A stretch of DNA of 64,000 nt. Origin: Siphonodentalium dalli (Eukaryota; Mollusca; Scaphopoda; Gadilida; Siphonodentaliidae). The position numbers and the translations under genes were made by a program. Each line of letters begins with the position of its first letter. The first letter of the stretch is position 1. The notes beneath the pieces were generated by a model. The model saw only the letters and a program-made list of their open reading frames with translations. It searched no databases and had not been told where the DNA came from. This document shows positions 44,746 through 56,189 of the stretch, piece by piece. The stretch is taken from the NCBI GenBank assembly GCA_032622095.1, contig CP136063.1, positions 29,080,987 through 29,144,986 of the forward strand, written 5' to 3'.

Positions 44746-45273
44746 TTAAAGGTGGATTATCTTTTTGTAAACATGTATTATATAGTTACCGGGGTATAAA
44801 ATATTAGATCTGAATCGAAGACTCCTGTCCGGAAATGCTTCTATCGATTAATATTAATTTTATTTCGAATATTTTCTGGTCTAAAAAGGTGTGTTTGTTC
44901 AGCTAACGAACAATGTTGGTTACTGTTAACAGAGACCAGAAATTATATTGTGCAATTTTGTCACAAATAAACGTCAATTATACTCATTATCGCTTATATC
45001 TGTGGAACAAAACAGTACAAACAACCAATCTGTGACATTTGACATTCGTTGCGTAGCCGTAGGAACAGCCCAGTGCTCTATATCGCAATACGGTCTCATC
45101 CGAATGGTCGGTTCTAAAAATAGGAACATAAATGGGCCCGATTTAATATTCGGAATAAAATCAATATTAATTGATAGAAGCTTTTCCGGACATAGGTCTT
45201 CAGTTCATATCTATTATTTTATACCCACGCAACTATTTAAAATTTGTTATTTAAAGAGATAATCCATCTTTAA
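44746..45273. mobile_element. TTAA MITE, copy identical to 16986-17505
   Basis: A 520-bp element (44750-45269) with TTAA at 44746-44749 and 45270-45273. By eye no difference from 16986-17505. Confidence 0.9.
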
Positions 45274-46839
45274 ATCCCACAATAGTCGTAGCCAGGTTAT
45301 TTTGTTTATATAATCATCGGAGGTGCCCTTGTTGTCAGTGGGAGGTATCGGATTCCGAGATCGCAGCGGGCGCATAATTCCTATATTTTACAGATTCCTA
45401 TATTAAATTTCGGTATACACAACGTAATGGCATCCAGGTGAGACATATAAAGATCTCTCGCGGAAATCAGACGCAAACAGACGGGCGGGCGGACTGACTA
45501 AATGGCAGACATTGAATGTCGGCCACAACTCGTGATCCCACATTATTATAAATATGTATTAACGTCTTTTATGCGTGTACAGGGAGTTGGAGTTCGCAAT
45601 ATGTATAGCAACTAACGCTATTTAGTTATATGCATGCGTGTACGTTTATCTGTTTGCGTATTTGGGGCCTGGAGTTCCAGCTTTTGTTCAAAACAAGTGC
45701 GTTTAACATGTCCGCACATGTAAACCACAAACATTCATACTTGGATATGAATGTTTTCACTTCAAAAGGAGGGGGTCAGTGTGCCCTTTGTATGTGGAAT
45801 TTGTTTCATGGTAATATCATACATGTAGTTTTACAAAAATACGGATATGTATTTTTTACACTCGAAATTTTACACCTATATGAAATGGTTCTCACTAAAT
45901 GTGGGCCCATCGACCACAGCGCCGTATCCTACAATAGCACACAACATTCATTTATTATATTTATATAGCTTTTTGATGATTTATTCCATAAAAAAAGTTG
46001 AATGTATTATTAATTTTCAAAAAATCTGCCTAAAATTCGAGTCCAGCCCATAAATATCACATGCGACATGATCCGGTCCTTCTTTGAAAAACAGCAGAGT
46101 TTATCAAGTACATAATAATTATAAGAACAACTTCTGAGTGAGTGTACTGAATATAAATTTTGAATTAGTCGGGTTTTTTTTAATTCATGCAATTATTGTA
46201 CATGTACGTTTTATATTTTATGTTATATGTTTGCAACTGCCCATTTAGGTGTTATTGCAATAAAGCTTGTAATCTTGTAGTTTACAAAAAAAAATTCGTC
46301 GCCCTTGTGTGATTTACTTGACGAGCTCAGTAGAAAATAATCACCAACAAGGTTACGAGAGGTTGTTTGTCAACTATGGATTTAGACAATTTATTCAATA
46401 GAATGTGAAGATGAGATTTCAGTCAACAATATTCATCATTTTATATCCCACTCCATTATTTTTCAAAATCTAAAATACTGCAGCCCCCTCCTTGCCCTTC
46501 TGTCGTCTCTTCATACGACCATATGATGACTTAATTAGCAAAAGTCGGCAGATATTATTGCGCTGGTAAATTATATAGCACCAGCTTGCGAGTCTTGTAA
46601 TGTAAAATCCACGTGGCAGAAGACATAGTTCCGAGTTGTAGAGTCGAAAAGATCATATCCATTCAAAGAAACGAATATATGATACTCGATATTGTATTCA
46701 GTGATTTCGTGCTAATTATCTACGCTGTCAGTTGGGGGAAATGAAGCCAATATTAATAGGTGTTGAGTGAGTTTTCGTGACACTGTAATGTGTAATCCGT
46801 AATTACAGTAATTTCTTGCGACATTAGATGGCAGCATTT
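45274..46839. other. no gene seen upstream of the GPCR
   Basis: AT-rich. The 112-codon plus-strand frame at 45630-45968 shows no motif and no coding bias I trust. It may hold distal regulatory DNA of the GPCR. Confidence 0.45.
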
Positions 46840-46926
46840 CCAATCAGAAGCCGATATCTCCTCTCGGGTGTCTGGGTATAAAACAAGCGGCACGTGTCGT
46901 CCAAATACAGTTTGTGATCAACAAAC
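46840..46926 (+). promoter_or_regulatory. CCAAT and TATA boxes of the GPCR gene
   Basis: ccaatcag at 46840-46847 and ggtataaaac at 46875-46884, about 35 bp apart, followed by the start codon 43 bp after the TATA box. A transcription start near 46905-46915 would give a very short 5' UTR. The start context aaacATGG has A at -3 and G at +4. Confidence 0.6.
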
Positions 46927-47955
46927 ATGGCTTTCTCCAGCTTCCTGAATAATACGACAAATCATAATGACACATTGGATGTTTATGATGACAATGAGTT
47001 CGACAATGATTATACATATGGTTACGTAAACGAGCGTTCATACGCAATAACTATAGTTTGTATTGCTGTTATCGGTGTTGTCGGCAATGCGATGATGTTC
47101 GCACTCATGTGTTGCAAATCATTCCGAAAGTTTTCTTACTCAGTGCATCTGCGATATATGGCAGCAGCCGACACACTTGTAATAGCGTACGTTGCCACTG
47201 AGGACGTAGCGCAGAAATTGTTTGGCGTGGAGCTGATATTTACACAGGAGATTCCCTGTTACTTATGGAGGATTAGTAGTCAGGTTGGCAATGTTGCTGT
47301 GTGGCTTGCTACTGCATATGGTATGGATCGATTAATCGTTGTGGTTCTCCCACTGAGACGTCAATCACTTTGTACAACCAAGAACGCACACATCTGCGCA
47401 TGCGTACTCATCATGGCGGTATTTGTATTGTCAATTCCCTTATCAGGCTGTAAAGCTGAGTGCCCTGTTGGGAGAAATTTGAAGGAATTTTGTAGCGCCG
47501 TGCAGAATTTGGATGCACTTGAAACTGTAGTTAACGGGGTAATATTCGCCATGGTCCCGTTAGTACTCATGGCGGTAGCGACTATGTGGACGATTGCATC
47601 CCTTCGAATGCAACACGTGGCTGCTATGAAGAACAAAAATCGCCATGGTAACGTTAGCGCAACACAATCTGTGAACCGTACAAGTATCGCACTCGTTGCT
47701 GTGCTGGCATTATCATTCCTATCGTTCTTACCCGTAAACATTGTTGAAGCCGTCGAGGAATCTTACCCCGAGTTATCACAGGATACCACTTCTACTTCGT
47801 CGTACACGTTATATCTTATATGGCATATATGTAATGGAGTAAGGTTTATGCATTTTTCACAATTTTTTTATATACTAATGTTTATGTCACCAGTATACAG
47901 GAAGGCAGTGCTAACATTCATTAAAAGATACGTTTTCGTGCAAAAACCGCGTTGA
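46927..47955 (+). CDS. class A (rhodopsin-like) G-protein-coupled receptor, single exon
   Basis: 342 residues with seven hydrophobic segments: TM1 40-62 (GN, N54), TM2 73-92 (D82), TM3 112-135 opened by C111, TM4 155-173, TM5 200-222, TM6 252-275 (P269), TM7 about 292-318. It acts at the plasma membrane through heterotrimeric G proteins. The ligand is unknown; peptide-type receptors are the usual relatives of such invertebrate proteins. The extracellular N-terminus has sequons at N8, N9 and N14 and many acidic residues. C111 and an ECL2 cysteine (C175, C179 or C189) can form the usual disulphide. Departures from the family: DRL (134-136) in place of DRY, no CWxP in TM6 (FLPV instead) and no NPxxY in TM7 (HFSQFFYILMF). 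The gene is intronless, with CCAAT and TATA boxes upstream and AATAAA downstream, and no frame damage, so it is probably functional. It could be one of a lineage-expanded receptor set. Confidence 0.88.
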   Translation: MAFSSFLNNTTNHNDTLDVYDDNEFDNDYTYGYVNERSYAITIVCIAVIGVVGNAMMFALMCCKSFRKFSYSVHLRYMAAADTLVIAYVATEDVAQKLFGVELIFTQEIPCYLWRISSQVGNVAVWLATAYGMDRLIVVVLPLRRQSLCTTKNAHICACVLIMAVFVLSIPLSGCKAECPVGRNLKEFCSAVQNLDALETVVNGVIFAMVPLVLMAVATMWTIASLRMQHVAAMKNKNRHGNVSATQSVNRTSIALVAVLALSFLSFLPVNIVEAVEESYPELSQDTTSTSSYTLYLIWHICNGVRFMHFSQFFYILMFMSPVYRKAVLTFIKRYVFVQKPR

Positions 47956-48237
47956 AGAACATGCTCAGCGTTACCACTGCATATACACAGATGTATTCAG
48001 AATACGTGACCCTTTAAGCGATGAATTAATGTGGTTATATTTTGTATGGTTTAGTCCCAGATATTGATTGCTGCCATTCATCAAAGCTGTCTCTAATCAA
48101 TGGATTCAAGTCATATTTGGGACTAAAACCACAACACTAATCAACATTATTCTATGGCGTCAAGATCCAGTTATTCTGACTATATATATACCTGTAATTA
48201 TCTAAGCTTACGTTGTATATTTTGTTGCTGATGGATC

Positions 48238-48243
48238 AATAAA
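48238..48243 (+). terminator. poly(A) signal of the GPCR gene
   Basis: aataaa about 280 bp after the stop codon, in gatcaataaatccaaa. The same phrase is duplicated near 49920-49935 as part of a repeat, so its use as a signal is probable rather than proven. Confidence 0.45.
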
Positions 48244-48551
48244 TCCAAATACCATGTTCGCATAATGCAGTCGAGGTAAATGCGAGGTTCAGATCTAATT
48301 TACTGGACCCGTTTTGTAAATTCCGCTATAAACTGTGGATTCCAGGGACGAGCCTAGGGGTACCCGTTCGGGGGCGGGGGTGTCCACCTTGATAATTTCA
48401 ACTGCACCCCCTGCACTCCCCCCTTTGAATCAAACCAGAGACAAGGTTTTGCATAATTCCATTTGCACTTGAAACAAAACAAAACCAAAAACACCCCTTG
48501 AATCAGACCAAACGTTTTCACACAAGTGTTCACAGGCCAAATTGCCCATTT

Positions 48552-48825
48552 TTAACCATGGTTCTATCTACCCGGTATGATAATACGTGACACTTCTAAT
48601 AGCCTATTTATAAACCATGGTTCTATCTACCCGGTATGATAATACGTGACCATTCTAATAGCCTATTTATAAACCATGGTTCTATCTACCCGGTATGATA
48701 ATACGTAACCATTCTAATAGCCTATTTATAAACCATGGTTCTACCCGGTATGATAATACGTGACCATTCTAATAGCCTATTTATAAACCATGGTTCTACC
48801 CGGTATGATAATATGTGTCCCATTA
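48552..48825. repeat. tandem array, five units of about 59 bp
   Basis: Units carry ccatggttctatctacccgg, tatgataatacgtgac and tctaatagcctatttataaa. ccatgg starts at 48556, 48615, 48674, 48733 and 48788, giving spacings of 59, 59, 59 and 55 after a 4-bp loss. Confidence 0.9.
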
Positions 48826-48961
48826 CATTAATATGGTTGTATTTTATTTGGAACTAAGACCACAACACTAATCAACATTATACTATCGCGTCAAGATCCA
48901 GTTATTCTGACTATAGCTATACCTATATCTAAGTGCATGATTACGTTGAATTATTTTTTTA

Positions 48962-49191
48962 CCCTGTGCCAATGCATTCTCTTATATATGCGAGTCGACC
49001 ATAGGTCGCCTCGCATATATAAGAGAATGCATTGGCTTAACACATTAAAAATTATAAAATTGTTAAAGAATGTAAGAAAAAATGGTAAAAAAGTGTTAAA
49101 AAAAGATATTTTTTAGGCCAATGCATTCTCTTATATATGTGAGGCGACCTATGGTCGACTCGCATATATAAGAGAATGCATTGGCACAGGG
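48962..49191. mobile_element. palindrome-capped element, clean copy
   Basis: A 230-bp element from ccctgtgcc to ggcacaggg with a 69-bp near-palindrome at each end (the first is 48968-49036) and an A-rich spacer. The spacer phrase ggcttaacacatt corresponds to the TTAA occupied by the MITE in the 886-1626 copy. Confidence 0.9.
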
Positions 49192-49317
49192 CTACCAGTT
49201 ATCCAGTTATTCTGACTATAGCTATACCTATATCTAAGTGCATGATTACGTTGTATTATTTGTTGATGGATTATTCTATCGCGTCAAGATCCAGTTATTC
49301 TGACAATGTATATATAT

Positions 49318-49770
49318 GTGACCCGCCATATCAAATCCAGTCGTATGTCGGGATTTTTTTTACCCTGTGCCAATGCATTCTCTTATATATGCGAGTCGAT
49401 CATAGGTCGCCTCGCATATATAAGAGAATGCATTGGCCTAACAATTTTTATGTTTTTTAAATAAATGTTTCTTACAATTTTTAGGACATAAAATAAAAAC
49501 ATTCATTACCCTGCAGGGAGCCCCACACATATATAGTAGCATATAGAAGAGTGTCGTCTGCTCATGTTTGTCTGGGGCTCTGTATGGGTGAAATTATAAA
49601 ATTGTTAAAGAATACAAGAACAAATTATTAAAATTGTAAAAAAGTGTTGGGGCCAATGCATTCTCTTATATATGCGAGACGACCTATGGTCGACTCGCAT
49701 ATATAAGAGAATGCATTGGCACAGGGTAAAACAATCCCGACTTACGACTGGATTTGATATGGCGGGTCAC
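49318..49770. mobile_element. palindrome-capped element inside a longer inverted repeat
   Basis: 49363-49726 is another palindrome-capped unit with a longer spacer. It lies inside a further inverted repeat whose ends read gtgacccgccatatcaaatc (49318 on) and gatttgatatggcgggtcac (to 49770). Either the TIR of this subtype is longer or a second element carries the first. Confidence 0.8.
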
Positions 49771-50061
49771 ATTTATACCTATATCTAAGTGCATGATTAC
49801 GTTGTATTATTTGTTGTTGATGGATTATTCTATGGCGTCAAGATCCAGTTATTCTGACTATATATATATACCTATAATTATCTAAGTACACGATTACGTT
49901 GTATATTTTGTTGTTGATGGATCAATAAATCCAAATACCATGTTCTCATAATGCAGTCGAGGTAAATTGTGAAAATTGTGAAAATTGTGAAAAGTCAAGC
50001 CGTGTATATGCTATTTATCATCCATTGAATAATTGCTGACAATAAATGCTTATTCGACGAA

Positions 50062-50494
50062 AATATGGTAGATTAAAACAAATCCAAACTCACATTTAGA
50101 TGCAGTGGTTTGCAATGTTTGAAACCACCACTAAACTTGTAAATTAGGCTGGAATGTAACAGATTGAGAGGTTGTTATAGTAAAACCCTAATTGGAACGA
50201 ACACTACTAATTAAAGGTGGATTATCTCTTTGTAAACATGTATTATATAGTTACCGGAGCATAAAATGTTAGATTTGAATCGAAGACTTCTGTCCGGAAA
50301 TGCGTCTATTTTATTTCGAATATTTTCTGGTCTAAAAAGGTGTCTTTGTTTAGCTAACGAACACTGGTGTTTACTGTTATCAGAGACCAGAAATTTTATT
50401 GTACAATTTTGTCACAAATAAACGTTAAGTATACTCATTACCCCTTATAACTGTGGAACAAAACACTACAAACAACCAATCTGGGACATTCGAC
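50062..50494. repeat. left flanking block of the 2.1-kb array
   Basis: From aatatggtagattaaaac to gggacattcgac. It contains the 5' half of a TTAA MITE (from 50218). The same block recurs after the last unit at 56187-57142, so the array has the same sequence on both sides. The TTAA at 50425-50428 is empty here and filled in the right-hand copy. Confidence 0.85.
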
Positions 50495-50495
50495 T

Positions 50496-52613
50496 TTTGT
50501 TGTAACAATATAGAGATCCAGGGGGGGGGGGGGGCTGGGAACACCGTAGAGTACAGGGGTAAACCTGTCTTCGGTAACATGGACAAAGGTGCGTAATAAA
50601 CCTAGGTACACATTCCGAAGCGCCACACGGACAATTTTGAATGTCAAAATAAATATAGAATAAGTATAGAACGGCAGCGTACCAGTCAAACCGTTCAGCT
50701 AGTTTAAATCATAGGGATAGTAATATCACGAGGGCCACACACCAAGCAATATCCACAAAAATGATACTATACACGAATTATTGTAAAACGTACACATAGA
50801 CTTCCCTGATTGTACTATCGGGAAAAATTCTTAATTGTAAACAAAAGTGTATGCTTATGCATTGGCTGTACTGCCAGATGATAAATTTAGTGCTGTAACA
50901 CAGCTATGTTCATATCGTACATAATTGCACGAATTGTAATGCACTTACAATTAATAAGGGGTAACAACATTATGAATTGAGGACTGTTACATATAAAGGG
51001 CTGGACCCCGAAGTACATTAGCAGTGTATGAAGGGATTAAACTGAAAAAATGACCCAAATATAATATGAATTGTATAGAGATAAGTGTATATAAAATGCA
51101 TATGTGTTTTAGTATAGTTTGCAAACATTATACTGCTACAGTAAAGTTTACACAATAATATTTGTTATGTTTGATTGTCAGCATAGCTTGATAACATTAG
51201 GAGGCGTAAATTATATACTTTGGAAAATGTTTACTAAGACCAAGCGCGAAAATAGGTATTTAAAATGTTGGAAATCAGAAAATAATAGCCAGCAATTGAA
51301 GTCATCAGGCGAGCGTCTCTGGTATATTAACGAACTTCACATACAGTACGTTTCATTATTAGGTTTCGGTTCTTACGCTCCCGACCTACTATGGCCACCA
51401 GAGATTGAACCGTGCAGTTTAAATTACCAAACCACACCTTCATGCTGAAAAATTGGGCAAAATGCATCCTGATATCAAGCAATGTAGATTTTCAAACTCC
51501 GAACGCGCGCGAAAGGTGCACCAAAATCGCGTACAGCATCGGGGCTGTAAAATGAACGCGTGCATAATATATATATATATAGGTTAGCATGTATATAATA
51601 CATATAATATATTATTCCCTATAATGGTATAGCTGCTATATACTGCACGTACGATCAATATGATCAGGTTATCAAAGAAAAATCGACGAATGTAAAGTCG
51701 AGTTGGAAAGCACAATGAAATATAGTTACCTTAAAATAATCAGCACAGCCCCATAGTTGTATGAATTCCAATGACCACATAAACATAGGTATAGTCATAA
51801 ACCAAATAGAGAAACAAAACACGATCTGGTCGTACACCCAACATAGAAACCTGGCTCGCCCTTGTTCAGTAGGACATTGAAGTGGCAGACGTATTAGGGA
51901 AATCACGTTAGGAGTTATCGAAATGACGTATGTGACGTGTGACGTCACATACCAGGTGTACTTTAACCCCTGTCAGCCAAATTGTTTACACCTTAAGTTA
52001 AAGCAGGGCACAGTATTTACGCCGCAATAATGTAAATGTATTAGGCCTAGATAAAGGAAAAGTTCATAGCTTATAAATTATACAGACTCGAAATACGATT
52101 GATTATTATAATTCATACCTAGAACTATAATAGGGGACATATAGTTGTTATAAAAAGGTTGTTTCTCATACCAGGGAAATGGCAGATTACACCACATCCA
52201 TGCATAAGAGTAAATCCATAGAATAAGTTCATTGGACGCGTGTTGAACAATAGTGCAGGTAAATATAACGTAAACCCGGCTGTACTGTCGGGAAGGCATA
52301 AGAAAGACATAGCCCTATTAACAAATTCGGGCGGAAATATTTATAAATCTAGGATATTGGGTACGAAAATATATAACAAGGTATCCATTGTAACATTAAT
52401 CTAAATTCTACATCTAGGTTTATATAGTTAATTGATGTTGAGCTGAGAGTATAGGCCAGTACGCCGCAAAATAAGTAAACAAAACAAGGAGAGGCCGTCA
52501 TGAAATATATAAATTGTAAAGGAAATTAATAAAATGTAGAGTGGAACGAAATCGTCAAATGTCAAAGCCGAAACTAAGGTTTTCCTGTAAACACAATGCC
52601 TGCCTACACAACA
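50496..52613. repeat. 2.1-kb tandem unit 1
   Basis: Starts tttgttgtaacaatatagag plus a G run and ends acacaatgcctgcctacaca-like sequence. Frames conserved in all units: plus 51119-51448 (109 codons), minus 51948-51664 (hydrophobic, with FCFSIWFMTIPMFMWSLEF), minus 52299-52078. The 51948-51664 frame contains a donor-like TTTTAAG/GTAACT near 51729. A CRE palindrome tgacgtca lies at 51940-51947. The minus strand could carry exons of a membrane protein, but I cannot name one and no assembled gene is evident. Copies are too similar for the frames to be tested by substitution pattern. Confidence 0.85.
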
Positions 52614-54749
52614 TTTGTTGTAACAATATAGAGATCCAGGGGGGCTGGGAACACCGTAGAGTACAGGGGTAAACCTGTCTTCGGTAACATGGACAAAGGT
52701 GCGTAATAAACCTAGGTACACATTCCGAAGCGCCACACGGACAATTTTGAATGTAAAAATAAATATATAATAAGTATAGAACGGCAGCGTACCAGTCAAA
52801 CCGTTCAGCTAGTTTAAATCATAGGGATAGTAATATCACGAGGGCCACACACCAAGCAATATCCACAAAAATGATACTATACACGAATTATTGTAAAACG
52901 TACACATAGACTTCCCTGATTGTACTATCGGGAAAAATTCTTAATTGTAAACAAAAGTGTATGCTTATGTATTGGCTGTACTGCCAGATGATAAATTTAG
53001 TGCTGTAACACAGCTATGTTCATATCGTACATAATTGCACGAATTGTAATGCACTTACAATTAATAAGGGGTAACAACATTATGAATTGAGGACTGTTAC
53101 ATATAAAGGGCTGGACCCCGAAGTTCATTAGCAGTGTATGAAGGGATTAAACTGAAAAAATGACCCAAATATAATATGAATTGTATAGAGATAAGTGTAT
53201 ATAAAATGCATATGCATGCAAATGGAACGCTCTTTATAAGTGTTTTTTAGTATAGTTTGCAAACATTATACTGCTACAGTAAAGTTTACACAATAATATT
53301 TGTTATGTTTGATTGTCAGCATAGCTTGATAACATTAGGAGGCGTAAATTATATACTTTGGAAAATGTTTACTAAGACCAAGCGCGAAAATAGGTATTTA
53401 AAATGTTGGAAATCAGAAAATAATAGCCAGCAATTGAAGTCATCAGGCGAGCGTCTCTGGTATATTAACGAACTTCACATACAGTACGTTTCATTATTAG
53501 GTTTCGGTTCTTACGCTCCCGACCTACTATGGCCACCAGAGATTGAACCGTGCAGTTTAAATTACCAAACCACACCTCCATGCTGAAAAATTGGGCAAAA
53601 TGCATCCTGATATCAAGCAATGTAGATTTTCAAACTCCGAACGCGCGCGAAAGGTGCACCAAAATCGCGTACAGCATCGGGGCTGTAAAATGAACGCGTG
53701 CATAATATATATATATATAGGTTAGCATGTATATAATACATATAATATATTATTCCCTATAATGGTATAGCTGCTATATACTGCACGTACGATCAATATG
53801 ATCAGGTTATCAAAGAAAAATCGACGAATGTAAAGTCGAGTTGGAAAGCACAATGAAATATAGTTACCTTAAAATAATCAGCACAGCCCCATAGTTGTAT
53901 GAATTCCAATGACCACATAAACATAGGTATAGTCATAAACCAAATAGAGAAACAAAACACGATCTGGTCGTACACCCAACATAGAAACCTGGCTCGCCCT
54001 TGTTCAGTAGGACCTTGAAGTGGCAGACGTATTAGGGAAATCACGTTAAGAGTTATCGAAATGACGTATGTGACGTGTGACGTCACATACCAGGTGTACT
54101 TTAACCCCTGTCAGCCAAATTGTTTACACCTTAAGTTAAAGCAGGGCACAGTATTTACGCCGCAATAATGTAAATGTATTAGGCCTAGATAAAGGAAAAG
54201 TTCATAGCTTATAAATTATACAGACTCGAAATACGATTGATTATTATAATTCATACCTAGAACTATAATAGGGGACATATAGTTGTTATAAAAAGGTTGT
54301 TTCTCATACCAGGGAAATGGCAGATTACACCACATCCATGCATAAGAGTAAATCCATAGAATAAGTTCATTGGACGCGTGTTGAACAATAGTGCAGGTAA
54401 ATATAACGTAAACCCGGCTGTACTGTCGGGAAGGCATAAGAAAGACATAGCCCTATTAACAAATTCGGGCGGAAATATTTATAAATCTAGGATATTGGGT
54501 ACGAAAATATATAACAAGGTATCCATTGTAGCATTAATCTAAATTCTACATCTAGGTTTATATAGTTAAATGATGTTGAGCTGAGAGTATAGGCCAGTAC
54601 GCCGCAAAATAAGTAAACAAAACAAGGAGAGGCCGTCATGAAATATAAATTGTAAAGGAAATTAATAAAATGTAGAGTGGAACGAAATCGTCAAATGTCA
54701 AAGCCGAAACTAAGGTTTTCCTGTAAACACAATGCCTGCCTACACAACA
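52614..54749. repeat. 2.1-kb tandem unit 2
   Basis: 2136 bp, about 99% like unit 1 by eye. It has a 28-bp addition near 53214-53241 (includes catgcaaatggaacgctctt) that unit 3 shares but unit 1 lacks. The corresponding plus frame is 53257-53586; minus frames are 54086-53802 and 54437-54216; the CRE palindrome is at 54078-54085. The G run is short here. Confidence 0.85.
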
Positions 54750-56189
54750 TTTGTTGTAACAATATAGAGATCCAGGGGGGGGGGCTGGGAACACCATAGA
54801 GTACAGGGGTAAACCTGTCTTCGGTAACATGGACAAAGGTGCATAATAAACCTAGGTACACATTCCGAAGCGCCACACGGACAATTTTGAATGTCAAAAT
54901 AAATATATAATAAGTATAGAACGGCAGCGTACCAGTCAAACCGTTCAGCTAGTTTAAATCATAGGGATAGTAATATCACGAGGGCCACACACCAAGCAAT
55001 ATCCACAAAAATGATACTATACACGAATTATTGTAAAACGTACACATAGACTTCCCTGATTGTACTATCGGGAAAAATTCTTAATTGTAAACAAAAGTGT
55101 ATGCTTATGCATTGGCTGTACTGCCAGATGATAAATTTAGTGCTGTAACACAGCTATGTTCATATCGTACATACTTGCACGAATTGTAATGCACTTACAA
55201 TTAATTAGGGGTAACAACATTATGAATTGAGGACTGTTACATATAAAGGGCTGGACCCCGAAGTTCATTAGCAGTGTATGAAGGGATTAAACTGAAAAAA
55301 TGACCCAAATATAATATGAATTGTATAGAGATAAGTGTATATAAAATGCATATGCATGCAAATGGAACGCTCTTTATAAGTGATTTTTAGTATAGTTTGC
55401 AAACATTATACTGCTACAGTAAAGTTTACACAATAATATTTGTTATGTTTGATTGTCAGCATAGCTTGATAACATTAGGAGGCGTAAATTATATACTTTG
55501 GAAAATGTTTACTAAGACCAAGCGCGAAAATAGGTATTTAAAATGTTGGAAATCAGAAAATAATAGCCAGCAATTGAAGTCATCAGGCGAGCGTCTCTGG
55601 TATATTAACGAACTTCACATACAGTACGTTTCATTATTAGGTTTCGGTTCTTACGCTCCCGACCTACTATGGCCACCAGAGATTGAACCGTACAGTTTAA
55701 ATTACCAAACCACACCTCCATTCTGAAAAATTGGGCAAAATGCATCCTGATATCAAGCAATGTAGATTTTCAAACTCCGAACGCGTGCGAAAGGTGCACC
55801 AAAATCGCGTACAGCATCGGGGCTGTAAAATGAACGCGTGCATAATATATATATATATATATATATAGGTTAGCATGTATATAATACATATAATATATTA
55901 TTCCCTATAATGGTATAGCTGCTATATACTGCACGTACGATCAATATGATCAGGTTATCAAAGAAAAATCGACGAATGTAAAGTCGAGTTGGAAAGCACA
56001 ATGAAATATAGTTACCTTAAAATAATCAGCACAGCCCCATAGTTGTATGAATTCCAATGACCACATAAACATAGGTATAGTCATAAACCAAATAGAGAAA
56101 CAAAACACGATCTGGTCGTACACCCAACATAGAAACCTGACTCGCCCTTGTTCAGTAGGACCTTGAAGTGGCAGACGTATTAGGGAAAT
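54750..56189. repeat. 2.1-kb tandem unit 3, truncated
   Basis: The first 1.44 kb of the unit, ending inside the minus-strand hydrophobic frame at gtattagggaaat, where the flank block resumes. The TA run at about 55845-55867 is longer than in units 1 and 2. The plus frame 55397-55726 is intact. Confidence 0.85.

Larger units (their letters stand above)
48160..49965. repeat. duplicated 3' flank of the GPCR gene
   Basis: 48160-48290 (ggcgtcaagatccagttatt to atgcagtcgaggtaaat) is repeated at 49829-49965 with few changes. Partial copies (gtcaagatccagttattctg, ctaagtgcatgattacgttg) lie near 48892-48950, 49200-49260, 49281-49310 and 49780-49810. The interval has been repeatedly duplicated and then invaded by the palindrome-capped elements. 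Confidence 0.8.

Noticed and set aside
48960-49740. CRISPR-like look of repeated palindromes with spacers
   Set aside because: The repeats are 69-bp hairpins in inverted pairs, each pair with its own spacer, and the organism is an animal. They are MITE-like elements.
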